Below are positions 33,148-42,005 of a stretch of DNA of 50,437 bases, piece by piece. Under the pieces are notes generated by a model. That model was not told the DNA's origin. It ran no database searches and saw nothing but the letters and a program-made list of their open reading frames with translations. Source of the stretch: an uncultured Butyrivibrio sp. (GTDB lineage Bacteria; Bacillota; Clostridia; Lachnospirales; Lachnospiraceae). Each line of letters opens with the position of its first letter. Position 1 is the first letter of the stretch. The stretch is taken from assembly GCA_910577605.1 (NCBI GenBank), contig CAJTON010000022.1, positions 1-50,437 of the forward strand, written 5' to 3'. The position numbers and the translations under genes are program-made.

Positions 33148-35604
33148 TTACTCATTCAGCAGTATTATGAATCCGCCCATCACCGCATACTTAAGCGTAT
33201 TCAGCTTATCCTCAAGTCCAAGCTCGTTGTAAGCCACTACCACGGCCTTCTGGAACTCTTCCATGTCAACCTCTCCCTGCCAGCGAACCGCAAAAAACTT
33301 TGTGTCGGCATTAACGTTATCCGTTATCAGCTTCTTAAGCTCCTCCATGCTTTCGGGGCAGAGATTGTTGCTTCTGTAATATTCGAGGCTGCCGTCGTCG
33401 CCGTCGAAATCCGGAAGCTCCGCGTCAAGCCAAAACAGATCGTCTTTTTTATAGCCCGAATCCGAGGCAAGGTCGCTGTCCGCCTGATACAGAAAATAAG
33501 GGATTCCCGTGTTGACGGCGTTGTTCGTGCAGTCTATCTCGTAATAGTCGTCCTTTATTTTGACGGTGTTCCACGCGTGGGGAAGCGTTCCGTCAAGATA
33601 ACCCGTCACGACCGCGCACTCAACGCCTGCAAGGTCGCAGAGCAGTCTGAAGGCATACGCGTAGGACATACATACTCCCTTTTTGTCCACAAGCACCCCG
33701 TAGGTGTTAAAGGAATCCTCATATTTGGAATTTTCCGTCTTGACATAATTGTTTTCCTTTGCCTCTTCAAGCGCCTCGTTGCAGTATACCGCGTTATTTA
33801 CAAGATAATCGTAGAGCGCAAGTATTTTCTGCTCGTCGTCCATGTCCTGAGTAAGCGTTTCGGCGATGACCTTCGCCGCCGTCTCCGATATAGCCTTCTG
33901 CTTCTCAACGATAGTTTCTTTGTCGTATACAAAATCAACCTTGAAAAGCATTGTATTATAATCGTATGAAAATCTGCTTATTCCCATTACATAAGGATTC
34001 TGATAATAAACCTTGTAAAAGGTGTCGATAAGCACATAGGGATCCTGTAATGCGGTAAAGCCCTCTACGGAAATCTCGGAATTTCCCTGAACGAGATTGA
34101 GCGCAAGCCACTCCTCCTCGGCGCTGTCAGCGTTTATATATACGCCTTCGGGAACATTCTGAACTGTCGCCGCGTTTCCGTTTTCAAGATGCTTTTTGGT
34201 ATTGTCGTTCTGATTTTCGATCAGACCGCCGTCCCCGTATTCCGTACCGTCTTCGGCAGGTATTATCGTATCTACCTCCGCGTCCGGTATCCTGTCTACC
34301 TCATCCTTGGGAAGAGTGTTTCCGCTCTCGGTCGACGCCTTTGAAGAGTTTTCCGGCTCCCCCTCATCCTCTTCAAAGCCTACGGTGCCGTAAAGATATG
34401 TGCCTTCCACCCTGTAAATGTACTCATCCCACTCCAAGTCAAAATACACAACATGAGTTCTCTCGTAACTTACTTTTCTCACGGTCACGCTTCCGTCAAT
34501 ATTAAGTACCCTTACCTCTGAAGGGAAATCGGCGGGCGTGGGATATTTTCCCTGAAGTTCGTCTTCTTCAACTATCTGATACGGCAGAACCATCCCCGCA
34601 GTCGCAACGGCATTGCTCAGACCGCTCTCCTTGCCGTTTACGACGGCGGTAATATAATATTCGCCGTTAACGCAGTAATTCTGTCCGACATTCGAGCGGC
34701 TTCCCGTAAAAGATTCCACCTCGGCAATGCTGTGGCTGTTAGGTCCCGAAAATCCGTCAAAGCTGCATTCCGTTGTTTCGCCGTCATTGAAGAAATAAAT
34801 GGGGTCGCCCTCAACATTAACGGCACAGTCATAGCCTTTTTTCGCTCCGCTAATGGCATGATTGTCCTCACCCGTATAAAGCTTACCGTCCGTGAGCTTA
34901 TATATTATATATTTTTCCGCGCCCTCAACGGGGTCCCATTCAAGAGAAAGCCTTCCCTCATCGCTGATAACGCCGCGCAAAGTCGGTGCCGTAACCTCAT
35001 GCTTTACGGTAAAAGGAATGATCGTAGGCGTTTCAAGCTTCTTTGGACTGTCCGCCTCAAGATCGTAGTGCAGCGCAATGTAATAGATCGGCGCGTTACC
35101 CCAGCTGTCCACGCCTTCGTGAACATAATCGTCCTCCTGCGAATCGTTCCCCATTACCGGCTGCATCGGAGCTACCGTCAGAAGCGAGGTTTGCCCTTCG
35201 ACCTTCAGGTCGGCGTTGTAGTATATCTGGCTTGCTTTCCCGCAGGCAGCGTCCGTGTGTATCGTCACGAAATCAAACAAATCAACGTCGCTGTCGTACG
35301 CGTTGAACTTGAATTTAAATTCAAAGCTCTCTGTCTCGGAAACATTGTAGAGAGGCATGATGTCGCCGCTGTCGTCGTAGCCGTGTTCTTTTTTGATATC
35401 GGCTACGGTCACGGCCGCGCCGTAGTTGTTCATCGGCTTATTAACGGACGGAGATTTTGTTTCCTCCTCGCCGCCCGTTTCCTTCTGCGTTACGTCCACC
35501 TTGCTTTCACCGACGTTTTGGGTATCATTGCCTCTTGCGCAGCCTGTCATTATCGTCATAGCCGCAAGTATGCCCGCTGTTATTCTTGCTATTTTTTTTC
35601 TCAT
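33148..35604 (-). CDS. Large lipoprotein with C-terminal transglutaminase-like domain
   Basis: The 818-residue protein starts with a lipoprotein signal (lipobox IMTGC). The N-terminal 230 residues look beta-rich, and the next part contains a fibronectin-like SLEWDPVEGAEKYIIYKL. The C-terminal transglutaminase/protease-like domain has Cys near 643 (KGVCMSYAYAF), His near 676 (LPHAWNTVKI) and Asp near 690 (YEIDCTNN), so the triad is complete. Proteins of this type are thought to act on the cell wall or surface proteins. Its promoter (35671-35699) carries the same motif as that of the ECF sigma operon, so it is a likely target of that sigma factor. Confidence 0.88.
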   Translation of the reverse strand: MRKKIARITAGILAAMTIMTGCARGNDTQNVGESKVDVTQKETGGEEETKSPSVNKPMNNYGAAVTVADIKKEHGYDDSGDIMPLYNVSETESFEFKFKFNAYDSDVDLFDFVTIHTDAACGKASQIYYNADLKVEGQTSLLTVAPMQPVMGNDSQEDDYVHEGVDSWGNAPIYYIALHYDLEADSPKKLETPTIIPFTVKHEVTAPTLRGVISDEGRLSLEWDPVEGAEKYIIYKLTDGKLYTGEDNHAISGAKKGYDCAVNVEGDPIYFFNDGETTECSFDGFSGPNSHSIAEVESFTGSRSNVGQNYCVNGEYYITAVVNGKESGLSNAVATAGMVLPYQIVEEDELQGKYPTPADFPSEVRVLNIDGSVTVRKVSYERTHVVYFDLEWDEYIYRVEGTYLYGTVGFEEDEGEPENSSKASTESGNTLPKDEVDRIPDAEVDTIIPAEDGTEYGDGGLIENQNDNTKKHLENGNAATVQNVPEGVYINADSAEEEWLALNLVQGNSEISVEGFTALQDPYVLIDTFYKVYYQNPYVMGISRFSYDYNTMLFKVDFVYDKETIVEKQKAISETAAKVIAETLTQDMDDEQKILALYDYLVNNAVYCNEALEEAKENNYVKTENSKYEDSFNTYGVLVDKKGVCMSYAYAFRLLCDLAGVECAVVTGYLDGTLPHAWNTVKIKDDYYEIDCTNNAVNTGIPYFLYQADSDLASDSGYKKDDLFWLDAELPDFDGDDGSLEYYRSNNLCPESMEELKKLITDNVNADTKFFAVRWQGEVDMEEFQKAVVVAYNELGLEDKLNTLKYAVMGGFIILLNE

Positions 35605-35670
35605 ACTTTTTCCTTTCCGCTCCGGATATTATTATTGCGAAAACCATGTCCTCCGGCGCCCTTACACTAT

Positions 35671-35699
35671 ATACACTCCGTCAGTCGATAAAAGGTTGC
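35671..35699 (-). promoter_or_regulatory. ECF-type promoter of the large lipoprotein gene
   Basis: On the minus strand GCAACCTTTT (35690-35699), 13 bases, then GTGTAT (35671-35676). The identical -35 element, spacing and -10 element occur before the ECF sigma gene at 36838-36866. AACC-type -35 elements are typical of ECF sigma factors. Confidence 0.75.
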
Positions 35700-35700
35700 G

Positions 35701-36324
35701 TTAATTTGGAATTTTTTTGTAAATTTTTTCATCTCCGGAAATTTCAATGTAAATTCCGTCCGAAACGCTGAATTTTGCCACTGTGCCGTCGGTAAACACC
35801 GCCATATAGTACACCTTTTCTCCCGAAACGCGCTCATCCGTTTCCTTTGCGCCCGTCAGAAGAGCCTTTATTCCATTCAGCGTTTCACTGTCCGCATTCT
35901 TTGCGTCTACAAATTTATTTTCAAAATTATAAGAAAGATAATCCAGCGAATCCTCAATCTTTTCGGCGAGCGCAAGCGGCAGACTGTCGGCGGCAAGATT
36001 TTTGTCGTACCAGCTTATATTTTCAAATTTTCCGGGATTGAGATAGCTGGTATTTACCTCACCCGCATAGTTGCCCACTCCTGACGTCGCCGGCTCTGCC
36101 ACAGGCTTCCTGGAGCTTGAGCCCAAATTTACGGCTAACGCCGCGCCGATTGCAACTATAAGGCACGCCGCTGCCGCCGCAAATTGCCTTATATAACGTA
36201 TTTTGGGTTTCTTTTTCTTACCTGCCTCCTCGTTAAGAGTATTTTTGAGCCGTGACGTAAATTCCTTGGACGGATTTATTTTGTCAGCGTATTTATTGTA
36301 ATCGGATTTAATCTTATCAGACAT
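35701..36324 (-). CDS. Probable anti-sigma factor (single-pass membrane protein)
   Basis: The 207-residue protein has a Lys/Glu-rich cytoplasmic N-terminus of about 45 residues, one membrane helix (FAAAAACLIVAIGAALAVNL) and an outer domain of about 140 residues. Its gene overlaps the ECF sigma gene by 8 bases (ATGTCTGA), the usual arrangement for a cognate anti-sigma. No zinc-binding HxxxCxxC motif is seen, so it is of a ZAS-less type. It would hold the sigma factor inactive until an envelope signal. Confidence 0.8.
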   Translation of the reverse strand: MSDKIKSDYNKYADKINPSKEFTSRLKNTLNEEAGKKKKPKIRYIRQFAAAAACLIVAIGAALAVNLGSSSRKPVAEPATSGVGNYAGEVNTSYLNPGKFENISWYDKNLAADSLPLALAEKIEDSLDYLSYNFENKFVDAKNADSETLNGIKALLTGAKETDERVSGEKVYYMAVFTDGTVAKFSVSDGIYIEISGDEKIYKKIPN

Positions 36325-36808
36325 AGTCCTCCTCCTTAATCATTGATCTTAGTTTTTCCCTTCCGCGGGAAAGAAGCGATTTGACCGTACCCTCCGCCAT
36401 CGAGGACACTTTTGCTATCTCCTTGACGGAAAAGCCTTCATAATAAAAAAGATGTATCGGTATCCTGTACTTTTCCGGCAGTTTTTTTACAGCCTCGCCT
36501 ATATCCGTCGATTCCTTTTCCGCATACGGTATCTCGCCCGCGTCGTCAAGCGGTACCGTATGTCTTCTCCACGCGCTTGACACCAGCGATTTTACGGCGT
36601 TTAAAGTAACCCTGATAAGCCACATTTTCCTATGCTCCTCATCGTTGTAGCTTTTATCCGCCCTTATGTACTTTATAAGCACCTCCTGAGTTATATCCTC
36701 CGCGTCCTGGATACTCTGAAGGCGCGTATACGCGAGCCGGTATATCATTGCGGAATACTTTTCCACAAGCTCGTCCGGCGTCAGTTTCCCAGCCTTGTTC
36801 CCGTTCAA
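36317..36808 (-). CDS. ECF-type RNA polymerase sigma factor
   Basis: Region 2 (YSAMIYRLAYTRLQSIQDAE, then DITQEVLIKYI) and region 4 (LPEKYRIPIHLFYYEGFSVK, then EIAKVSSMAEGTVKSLLSRG) are both complete. The start is taken as TTG at 36808, preceded by GGAGG 8 bases upstream; the upstream ATG at 36868 would include the promoter itself. It probably transcribes its own operon and the large lipoprotein gene through the shared GCAACCTTTT-N13-GTGTAT motif, with the membrane protein encoded next as its inhibitor. Confidence 0.93.
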   Translation of the reverse strand: MNGNKAGKLTPDELVEKYSAMIYRLAYTRLQSIQDAEDITQEVLIKYIRADKSYNDEEHRKMWLIRVTLNAVKSLVSSAWRRHTVPLDDAGEIPYAEKESTDIGEAVKKLPEKYRIPIHLFYYEGFSVKEIAKVSSMAEGTVKSLLSRGREKLRSMIKEEDYV

Positions 36809-36837
36809 AATTGCGTCCTCCGATATATATCTATATA

Positions 36838-36866
36838 ATACACCACAGGAGAGACAAAAAGGTTGC
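36838..36866 (-). promoter_or_regulatory. ECF-type autoregulatory promoter of the sigma/anti-sigma operon
   Basis: On the minus strand GCAACCTTTT (36857-36866), 13 bases, GTGTAT (36838-36843), about 30 bases before the TTG start at 36808. It matches the promoter at 35671-35699 in both elements and in spacing. Confidence 0.75.
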
Positions 36867-36896
36867 ATAATTTTTATTTTTTTGTAAATTTATTCC

Positions 36897-36925
36897 TTGA
36901 ACCTCTATTTCAGTTATGCTATATT
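36897..36925 (+). promoter_or_regulatory. Sigma-A promoter of the second transglutaminase lipoprotein
   Basis: TTGAAC (36897-36902) and TATATT (36920-36925) are 17 bases apart, 53 bases before the ATG at 36978. It is divergent from the ECF promoter and does not share its motif. Confidence 0.65.
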
Positions 36926-36977
36926 AGGCACAGGGAACCCCAATACGGAACATTACGGGGAAGGCGGAGTATAAATT

Positions 36978-38303
36978 ATGGGAAAAATCAGAAATCTGGC
37001 TGCGGCTGCTCTCGCGTTTATTCTTGTATCCACACTGATCGCGGGCTGCGGCGGCAAAATGTCATTACAGGAATCTCAGACACAGATCCCCGTTTCACAG
37101 AACAAAAATACAGCCGGTGAAAACGATACATACGGCTTTACTCATAATGGCAGCGAGACCGCCGGACACGATGGCGAAAGCTTTGACGGCTCCGTGAATA
37201 CTACGGAAAATACCGATCCCGCCGGCGACAGGACGACTGCTGACGATGTTTCTCCGCCTCAAAGTACGACCGAACCGCAAAACACGGACGGACCAAAGCC
37301 GACGCAGTCCGCTACAAAGGCTCCCGCCACGGAGGCCGAAGCAAAACCTGCACAAACTCCCGAACCGGAGCCTGAGCAAAAACCGACAAACGAGACGACG
37401 CCCCTACCGGCTCCGACTCAGAAACCGACGGAGTCCCCTTCTACGGCTCCTGCCGTTCCGGTACAGCCGCCGTCGTCAGTAACTCTTCCGATAGCCGTGT
37501 CAGACGCCGCTGCGGCTGCGGCTGACACCGTAATAACCGCTATCACGAACGTCGGTATGTCGGAATTTGACAAGGTAAAGGCAATACACGATTATATCGT
37601 TGTAAACGTGGACTATCCCGCCCATATAGATATGAACAACCGCTCTTTGTTCACAGCGGAGGGAGCGCTTGTCAACAAACTTGCCGTATGTCAGGGATAC
37701 GCCGAGGCGTTTTCACTGCTGTGCCATAAAGCGGGCATACAGACTGAAATGGTGTACGGCATTGCCGACAATGGTCAGAGCCGTGAAAGCCACGCGTGGA
37801 ATATCGTGCGGATAGACGGCGTATGGTATCAGATCGACGCCACATGGGACGATCCCATAACACAGAATACAGCCGGAGGCGCAAATCTCAGATACAGCTA
37901 TTTCCTGATTCCGGACAGCGTTATGAACCAGGACCACTTCGCGGACCGTTACACGCATAAATACGCCTGCACTGATTCGAGGTATCTTGAATACGGCGAA
38001 TTACAGACCGTCGCAATGCTTGTAAAACAAAACTTCGGCAGCATAAAATACGATTTTGCCGCAAGCGAAGCTGACGTTAAAAAAATAGCCGCGGATAATT
38101 ACGCCGCTGGCGTGCGCAAATACGCCGTCGTCTACAACATGGGACAAAAGCTTAACGACGGCACTGCTGCGGATGTAAGCGCCAGAATAAGCGATATCTG
38201 CGGATGGATACCGGAGGCGACTGCGCGCTACTCAAGGATAAGTTTTGAAACCATGTACCAATACGGAATAAAATACGTCATAGTAAATGTGACAATAGAA
38301 TAA
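36978..38303 (+). CDS. Transglutaminase-like lipoprotein
   Basis: A lipoprotein signal ends in LIAGC, followed by a long Pro/Thr/Glu/Gln-rich linker (about 30-165) suited to crossing the wall. A transglutaminase-like domain follows with C238 (AVCQGYAEAF), H272 (SHAWNIVRID) and D287 (YQIDATWDDP), a complete triad. It starts with a GGCGGAG site and is followed after 18 bases by a lipoprotein of the SGNH type with a near-identical signal end. The pair probably remodels or tethers envelope components. Confidence 0.9.
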   Translation: MGKIRNLAAAALAFILVSTLIAGCGGKMSLQESQTQIPVSQNKNTAGENDTYGFTHNGSETAGHDGESFDGSVNTTENTDPAGDRTTADDVSPPQSTTEPQNTDGPKPTQSATKAPATEAEAKPAQTPEPEPEQKPTNETTPLPAPTQKPTESPSTAPAVPVQPPSSVTLPIAVSDAAAAAADTVITAITNVGMSEFDKVKAIHDYIVVNVDYPAHIDMNNRSLFTAEGALVNKLAVCQGYAEAFSLLCHKAGIQTEMVYGIADNGQSRESHAWNIVRIDGVWYQIDATWDDPITQNTAGGANLRYSYFLIPDSVMNQDHFADRYTHKYACTDSRYLEYGELQTVAMLVKQNFGSIKYDFAASEADVKKIAADNYAAGVRKYAVVYNMGQKLNDGTAADVSARISDICGWIPEATARYSRISFETMYQYGIKYVIVNVTIE

Positions 38304-38321
38304 GTAAAACAGGTGAACACA

Positions 38322-39263
38322 ATGATAAAAATAAAAAGAATAAGTACGGCTATACTTATATCAGCCATATGCGCGCTGACCGCGGGCTGCGGCGGCAAAA
38401 CAACTGTACAGGAAACGCCGAGTACTGCTTTGCAGAATAAAAACGAAGGAACGGAATCGCAAGGCGAAGCGACCAAATCCGCGCAGGAATCGACCTCCGC
38501 CCCCGAAAATAAAACGGACCCTGCCGAAAGTACGCAGGCTCCCGCCGAAACCGGAGGCAATTCAAACGAGCCTTTGCCGACCCTGTCTCCGTCAACCCCT
38601 GACGCAAACGGTTTCAAGCTTTTAGAAGTCGAAGGCTTTGTCGGCAGCAATCAGCAAAGCTACAATCCTTACGGATATGACAAAGAAAAAGCAGAGGAGA
38701 CCGCGCAAAAACTTGAAAGCGGAAAGCTGTCAACGCAGGGGCTTTTTAAAAACACCCTTTTCGTGGGCGATTCGATAACCGTCGGCTTTTCCGATTATAA
38801 AATAGCCAATGAAGGCAACGTTATCGCTCATGTCGGCGCGAGACTCGAAGAGCATCTCTCGGAAAATATGCAGAAAATAATCGACTACAACCCTGAAGTT
38901 CTTTTCATTCACTACGGACTTAACGAGATGGACAATGCCGACCATTTTATTGAGGGCTTTATGAGCGAACTGAGAACGCAGCTCACCGTTTTGAAAGAAG
39001 AGCTTCCTTATACTAAAATCGTCGTTATGGCGGTATGGCCAATAAAAGACTCCGCGGTGCAGTCACAGCCAAGGCTTGCGAGCGCTCCCAAATACAATAA
39101 ACAGATGCGCGAGCTGTGCGTTGAGCTTGGAGTCGCGTATGAAGAACGCTCGGAGCTTATCGCGTCAAGACCCGATCTGTACGCGAATGACGGAATACAC
39201 TGCGCCAAGCAAATGTATATAAACTGGATAAATGACTTTGTAAAGGAAATGGGACTGTACTGA
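38322..39263 (+). CDS. SGNH/GDSL-hydrolase lipoprotein
   Basis: Signal peptide ending LTAGC, a Thr/Ser/Pro/Glu-rich linker, then an SGNH domain: S151 in FVGDSITVGFS (block I), N in HYGLNEMDN (block III) and D290/H293 in NDGIHCA (block V). Such surface esterases remove O-acetyl or other acyl groups from cell-wall polymers. The ATG at 38322 preceded by AGGTGA is preferred over GTG at 38313. Probably co-transcribed with the transglutaminase lipoprotein. Confidence 0.9.
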   Translation: MIKIKRISTAILISAICALTAGCGGKTTVQETPSTALQNKNEGTESQGEATKSAQESTSAPENKTDPAESTQAPAETGGNSNEPLPTLSPSTPDANGFKLLEVEGFVGSNQQSYNPYGYDKEKAEETAQKLESGKLSTQGLFKNTLFVGDSITVGFSDYKIANEGNVIAHVGARLEEHLSENMQKIIDYNPEVLFIHYGLNEMDNADHFIEGFMSELRTQLTVLKEELPYTKIVVMAVWPIKDSAVQSQPRLASAPKYNKQMRELCVELGVAYEERSELIASRPDLYANDGIHCAKQMYINWINDFVKEMGLY

Positions 39264-39276
39264 TACAGTCCCATTT
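39247..39276 (+). terminator. Intrinsic terminator embedded in the end of the SGNH gene
   Basis: AAATGGGACTGTA at 39247-39259 pairs perfectly with 39264-39276, a 13-bp stem whose CTGA loop contains most of the stop codon context, ending in TTTT. The terminator therefore overlaps the last codons of the gene, and could also serve the convergent gene at 39316. Confidence 0.8.
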
Positions 39277-39315
39277 TAACGCGTTCGGTATTGCGTAAGC
39301 TTTTATTTTAGTCTG

Positions 39316-39768
39316 TTATTCTTTTTTCACTTCCAGCTCCATCGCAATGTGTACGATTCCCTCTTCCATAAATTCGCCGGATACGGCCTTAAAGCCAAAC
39401 TTTTCGTAGAAACCGACCGCGTGCTTCTGCGCGTCCATACACATTTTCGAGCAAGGCATTCTATCCCTTATCGCCGCCATGCTTTCCTGTATAAGTCTTT
39501 TGCCAAGTCCGCCGCCGTGACGCAGCGTAAGCACTCTGCCTATCTGCACCGCGTCCGCATCCCCGTCCCGGTAATATGCTCTGAGGTAAGCGGTTATTTT
39601 TTCACCTTCATGGAAAAAACAGTGCAGACTTTTGTAATCCGTCCCGTCCATGTCCTGATAGTTTATCCGCTGCTCCATTATAAAAATTTCCGCGCGCGCC
39701 CTTAATATCTCGTAAAGCTCCGCCGTCGTAAGCTCTTCAAATCTTTTGGCTGTAAAATCCGCATTCAT
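39316..39768 (-). CDS. GNAT acetyltransferase, ElaA-like
   Basis: The 150-residue protein has RAEIFIMEQRINYQDMDGTD, GRVLTLRHGGGLGKRLIQES (acetyl-CoA loop) and VGFYEKFGFKAVSGEF, as in the ElaA branch of GNAT enzymes. Substrate unknown. It starts 4 bases after the aldo/keto reductase stop on the same strand, so the two form an operon. Confidence 0.88.
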   Translation of the reverse strand: MNADFTAKRFEELTTAELYEILRARAEIFIMEQRINYQDMDGTDYKSLHCFFHEGEKITAYLRAYYRDGDADAVQIGRVLTLRHGGGLGKRLIQESMAAIRDRMPCSKMCMDAQKHAVGFYEKFGFKAVSGEFMEEGIVHIAMELEVKKE

Positions 39769-39771
39769 ACT

Positions 39772-40902
39772 CTAATTCATTCTCGCGATAAAATCCGCCA
39801 TAGCTTCGGAGATCTTTATCTGCTGCGGACATACCGCCTCACAGCTCCTGCATGCGATGCAGGCGGACGGTTTCTTGTCCTCCTCAAAAGCCGAAAGCAC
39901 CATGGGCGCTATAAATCCGCCGCCCGTGAAGCAATGCTCGTTATAAAGCGAAAGCAGACGCGGAATGTCAAGCTGCTTGGGGCAGTGCGTCGTGCAGTAG
40001 CGGCACGAGGTGCAGGGAAGGATTATCCTGTTCACCATGTCGTCCGCAATGGCGAGAATCGTATCCATCTCCTTTGTATCAAGCGGCTTATCCTCCTCAA
40101 ACGTATGTATGTTGGCGGCAAGCTGCTCCATATTGGACATACCGGAGAGGATCATTTTGACCTCCGGGAGCGTCTGAAGAAATCTAAACGCCCATGCCGG
40201 AACGTCCTCGTCAGGACGGAGCGCTTTAAGCTTCTCCGTCGCGCCCTCGCTTATCGCGGCAAGCTTTCCGCCGCGCAGAGGCTCCATTACCCACACCGGA
40301 ATATCATATTTCTTTAGAAGCTCTACTTTTTCCTTCGCATTCTGGAAGGTCCAGTCGAGATAGTTTATCTGAAGCTGACAGAATTCCATATCCTTTCCGT
40401 ACGCATCAAGAAAACGCTCTATCACCTCATAATCCCCGTGCGCCGAAAATCCAAGGTGTCTGATGCGTCCGTTTCGCTTCTGCTCTATAAGATAGTCATA
40501 TATCCCGTATTTCGGATCAAGATAAGCGTCGATATTCATTTCGCAGACATTGTGGAAAAGATAGAAGTCAAAATATTCCACCTGACATTTTTCAAGCTGT
40601 TTTTCAAAAATCTCCCTGACCTTCGGCATATTCGCCAGATCGTAGCCGGGGAATTTTGACGCGAGATAAAAGCTTTCCCGCGGATATTTATGAAGCAGCT
40701 TTCCCATCACGATTTCCGAATTGCCGCTGTGATAGCCCCATGCAGTATCATAATAGTTGACGCCGTTCTTCATGGCGTAATCCACCATTTCTCCGGCGGC
40801 CGTCTCGTCTATCCTTGAGTCGTCCCCGTCCGTAACGGGCAGACGCATAGCGCCGAGTCCCAACGCCGACAGTTCAATATCCTGAAACCTCCTGTAAATC
40901 AT
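39772..40902 (-). CDS. Aldo/keto reductase with C-terminal 4Fe-4S domain
   Basis: The TIM-barrel reductase part (LGLGAMRLPV, NYYDTAWGYHSGNSE with catalytic Asp and Tyr) is followed at about 285-370 by two cysteine clusters, CTSCRYCTTHCP and CIACRSCEAVCP, of ferredoxin type. This fused form is common in strict anaerobes. It probably takes electrons from ferredoxin rather than only NADPH. It is the first gene of an operon with the ElaA-like acetyltransferase. Confidence 0.92.
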   Translation of the reverse strand: MIYRRFQDIELSALGLGAMRLPVTDGDDSRIDETAAGEMVDYAMKNGVNYYDTAWGYHSGNSEIVMGKLLHKYPRESFYLASKFPGYDLANMPKVREIFEKQLEKCQVEYFDFYLFHNVCEMNIDAYLDPKYGIYDYLIEQKRNGRIRHLGFSAHGDYEVIERFLDAYGKDMEFCQLQINYLDWTFQNAKEKVELLKKYDIPVWVMEPLRGGKLAAISEGATEKLKALRPDEDVPAWAFRFLQTLPEVKMILSGMSNMEQLAANIHTFEEDKPLDTKEMDTILAIADDMVNRIILPCTSCRYCTTHCPKQLDIPRLLSLYNEHCFTGGGFIAPMVLSAFEEDKKPSACIACRSCEAVCPQQIKISEAMADFIARMN

Positions 40903-40938
40903 ACGCGCACCTCCATATAAAATTTTACCTTGTTATCA

Positions 40939-40968
40939 TTGTAATATAGTACGGCAAAAAAAGTCAAT
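40939..40968 (-). promoter_or_regulatory. Probable promoter of the aldo/keto reductase operon
   Basis: On the minus strand TTGACT (40963-40968) and TACAAT (40939-40944) are 18 bases apart; the -35 element overlaps the stop codon of the upstream HAD gene. Confidence 0.5.
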
Positions 40969-41554
40969 CAAATACCGCCCTGACCGCCTCAAAATCATTC
41001 CCGAACACAAAAGCCTGCATTCCCGCGGCTCTCGCTCCCTCCGCGTTGTCCTCCCTATCGTCGATAAAAAGGCATTCATCGGGTGTAAGCCCGTACCTCT
41101 CAAGAAATATCTCATATATCCGTATATCCGGCTTAGTCACGCCCTCGTCCGCCGACACGACTATTCCGTCAAAATAATCCAGCGGCGCGAAATTAGGGAA
41201 ATACTCATAGAATTTATCGCTCGCGTTTGAGAGCACATAAATCCCGCAGCCCTTTGATTTGACATATCCGCAGAAATCCAAAGCCCCGTCAACCGGTGTC
41301 ATGCATATGTCCCAGTTCTCCGCGCACTTTTTCAGAGCGTCGTGATATTTTTCCGGCACTCTGGGCTTTATAAGCCCGTACCTGTCGCCGTCCGAGATCT
41401 CGCCGCGGTCGCCCATCGCCCACTCCGGTCCTTCAAAAAGCTCCTGCCTGATTATTTTTTTTGACTCTTCGTCGGGACAGAATTTATTCAGCGATACCTC
41501 CGGGTCATAATCCAGAAGCACGTTTCCCATATCGAGAACAATATTTTTTATCAT
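40964..41554 (-). CDS. HAD-superfamily hydrolase
   Basis: The 196-residue protein has motif I LDMGNVLLDYDP, motif II VYVLSNASD-like YVLSNASDKF, a Lys in GVTKPDIRIYE and motif IV FIDDREDNAEGA. It belongs to the YihX/epoxide-hydrolase-N-terminal type of HAD phosphatases. The ATG at 41554 with GAGGAG upstream is chosen, 4 bases after the Dabb gene stop, so the two are co-transcribed. Substrate unknown. Confidence 0.9.
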   Translation of the reverse strand: MIKNIVLDMGNVLLDYDPEVSLNKFCPDEESKKIIRQELFEGPEWAMGDRGEISDGDRYGLIKPRVPEKYHDALKKCAENWDICMTPVDGALDFCGYVKSKGCGIYVLSNASDKFYEYFPNFAPLDYFDGIVVSADEGVTKPDIRIYEIFLERYGLTPDECLFIDDREDNAEGARAAGMQAFVFGNDFEAVRAVFD

Positions 41555-41558
41555 AGGT

Positions 41559-41861
41559 CTACTCCTCGTAATCAATACACATACGCACTGCCGTAAACGG
41601 TCTTACATAAGTATCCGCCGCCTTTACATGCGCCGGATGCGTCTGATAGCCTTTAAGTGCTTCTTCGCTCTCAAACGCCGAATCCATCATCACGTCGGCA
41701 TTGGAGCTTTCAAGACTGTCAACGACGATGTTCATGCTGACAAGCCCCGGCACGACGCCCTCAAGCGCCTCAAGCTCACGCTTTATATTCTCCCGCACCG
41801 CGCGCTTCTCATTCGCGCCTAAATCCTCCTTTAACTTCCAAAGTATAATATGCTTTACCAT
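41559..41861 (-). CDS. Dabb (stress-responsive A/B barrel) domain protein
   Basis: A single ferredoxin-like alpha/beta-barrel of 100 residues begins MVKHIILWKLKED and has YQTHPAHVKAADTYVRPF, the hallmark of Dabb proteins, which act as homodimers in stress response or small-molecule cyclisation and cleavage. AAGGAG precedes the ATG. The HAD gene follows directly. Confidence 0.92.
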   Translation of the reverse strand: MVKHIILWKLKEDLGANEKRAVRENIKRELEALEGVVPGLVSMNIVVDSLESSNADVMMDSAFESEEALKGYQTHPAHVKAADTYVRPFTAVRMCIDYEE

Positions 41862-41950
41862 AAAATATCTCCTTCATTTATATTGCGCCGGTTTCCCGCG
41901 CATAATGTAATTTTATCATTCAGTATGCGTAATATCAACGAAAATATGAA

Positions 41951-41989
41951 AAGGGCTTCTGCTTGGGAAATTCCTTCGCAAAAGCCCTT
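41951..41989 (-). terminator. Terminator of the AraC-GGDEF gene
   Basis: AAGGGCTT and AAGCCCTT are perfect 8-base arms with further weak pairing inside, 17 bases past the stop of the gene at 42006 on the minus strand; TTTTC follows. Confidence 0.65.
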
Positions 41990-42005
41990 CGTCCGCCGGG
42001 ATATT

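Noticed and set aside
35527..35647. 40-codon frame starting at ATG 35647 with GGAGG directly upstream, overlapping the start of the large lipoprotein gene
   Set aside because: It overlaps the lipoprotein gene in another frame, the GGAGG is only two bases from the ATG, and the lipoprotein gene has its own AAAGGA site and a proper signal peptide.
34732..35691. 319-codon plus-strand frame opposite the transglutaminase lipoprotein gene
   Set aside because: Its translation has no recognisable motif, while the minus-strand gene has a signal peptide, a lipobox and a complete catalytic triad.
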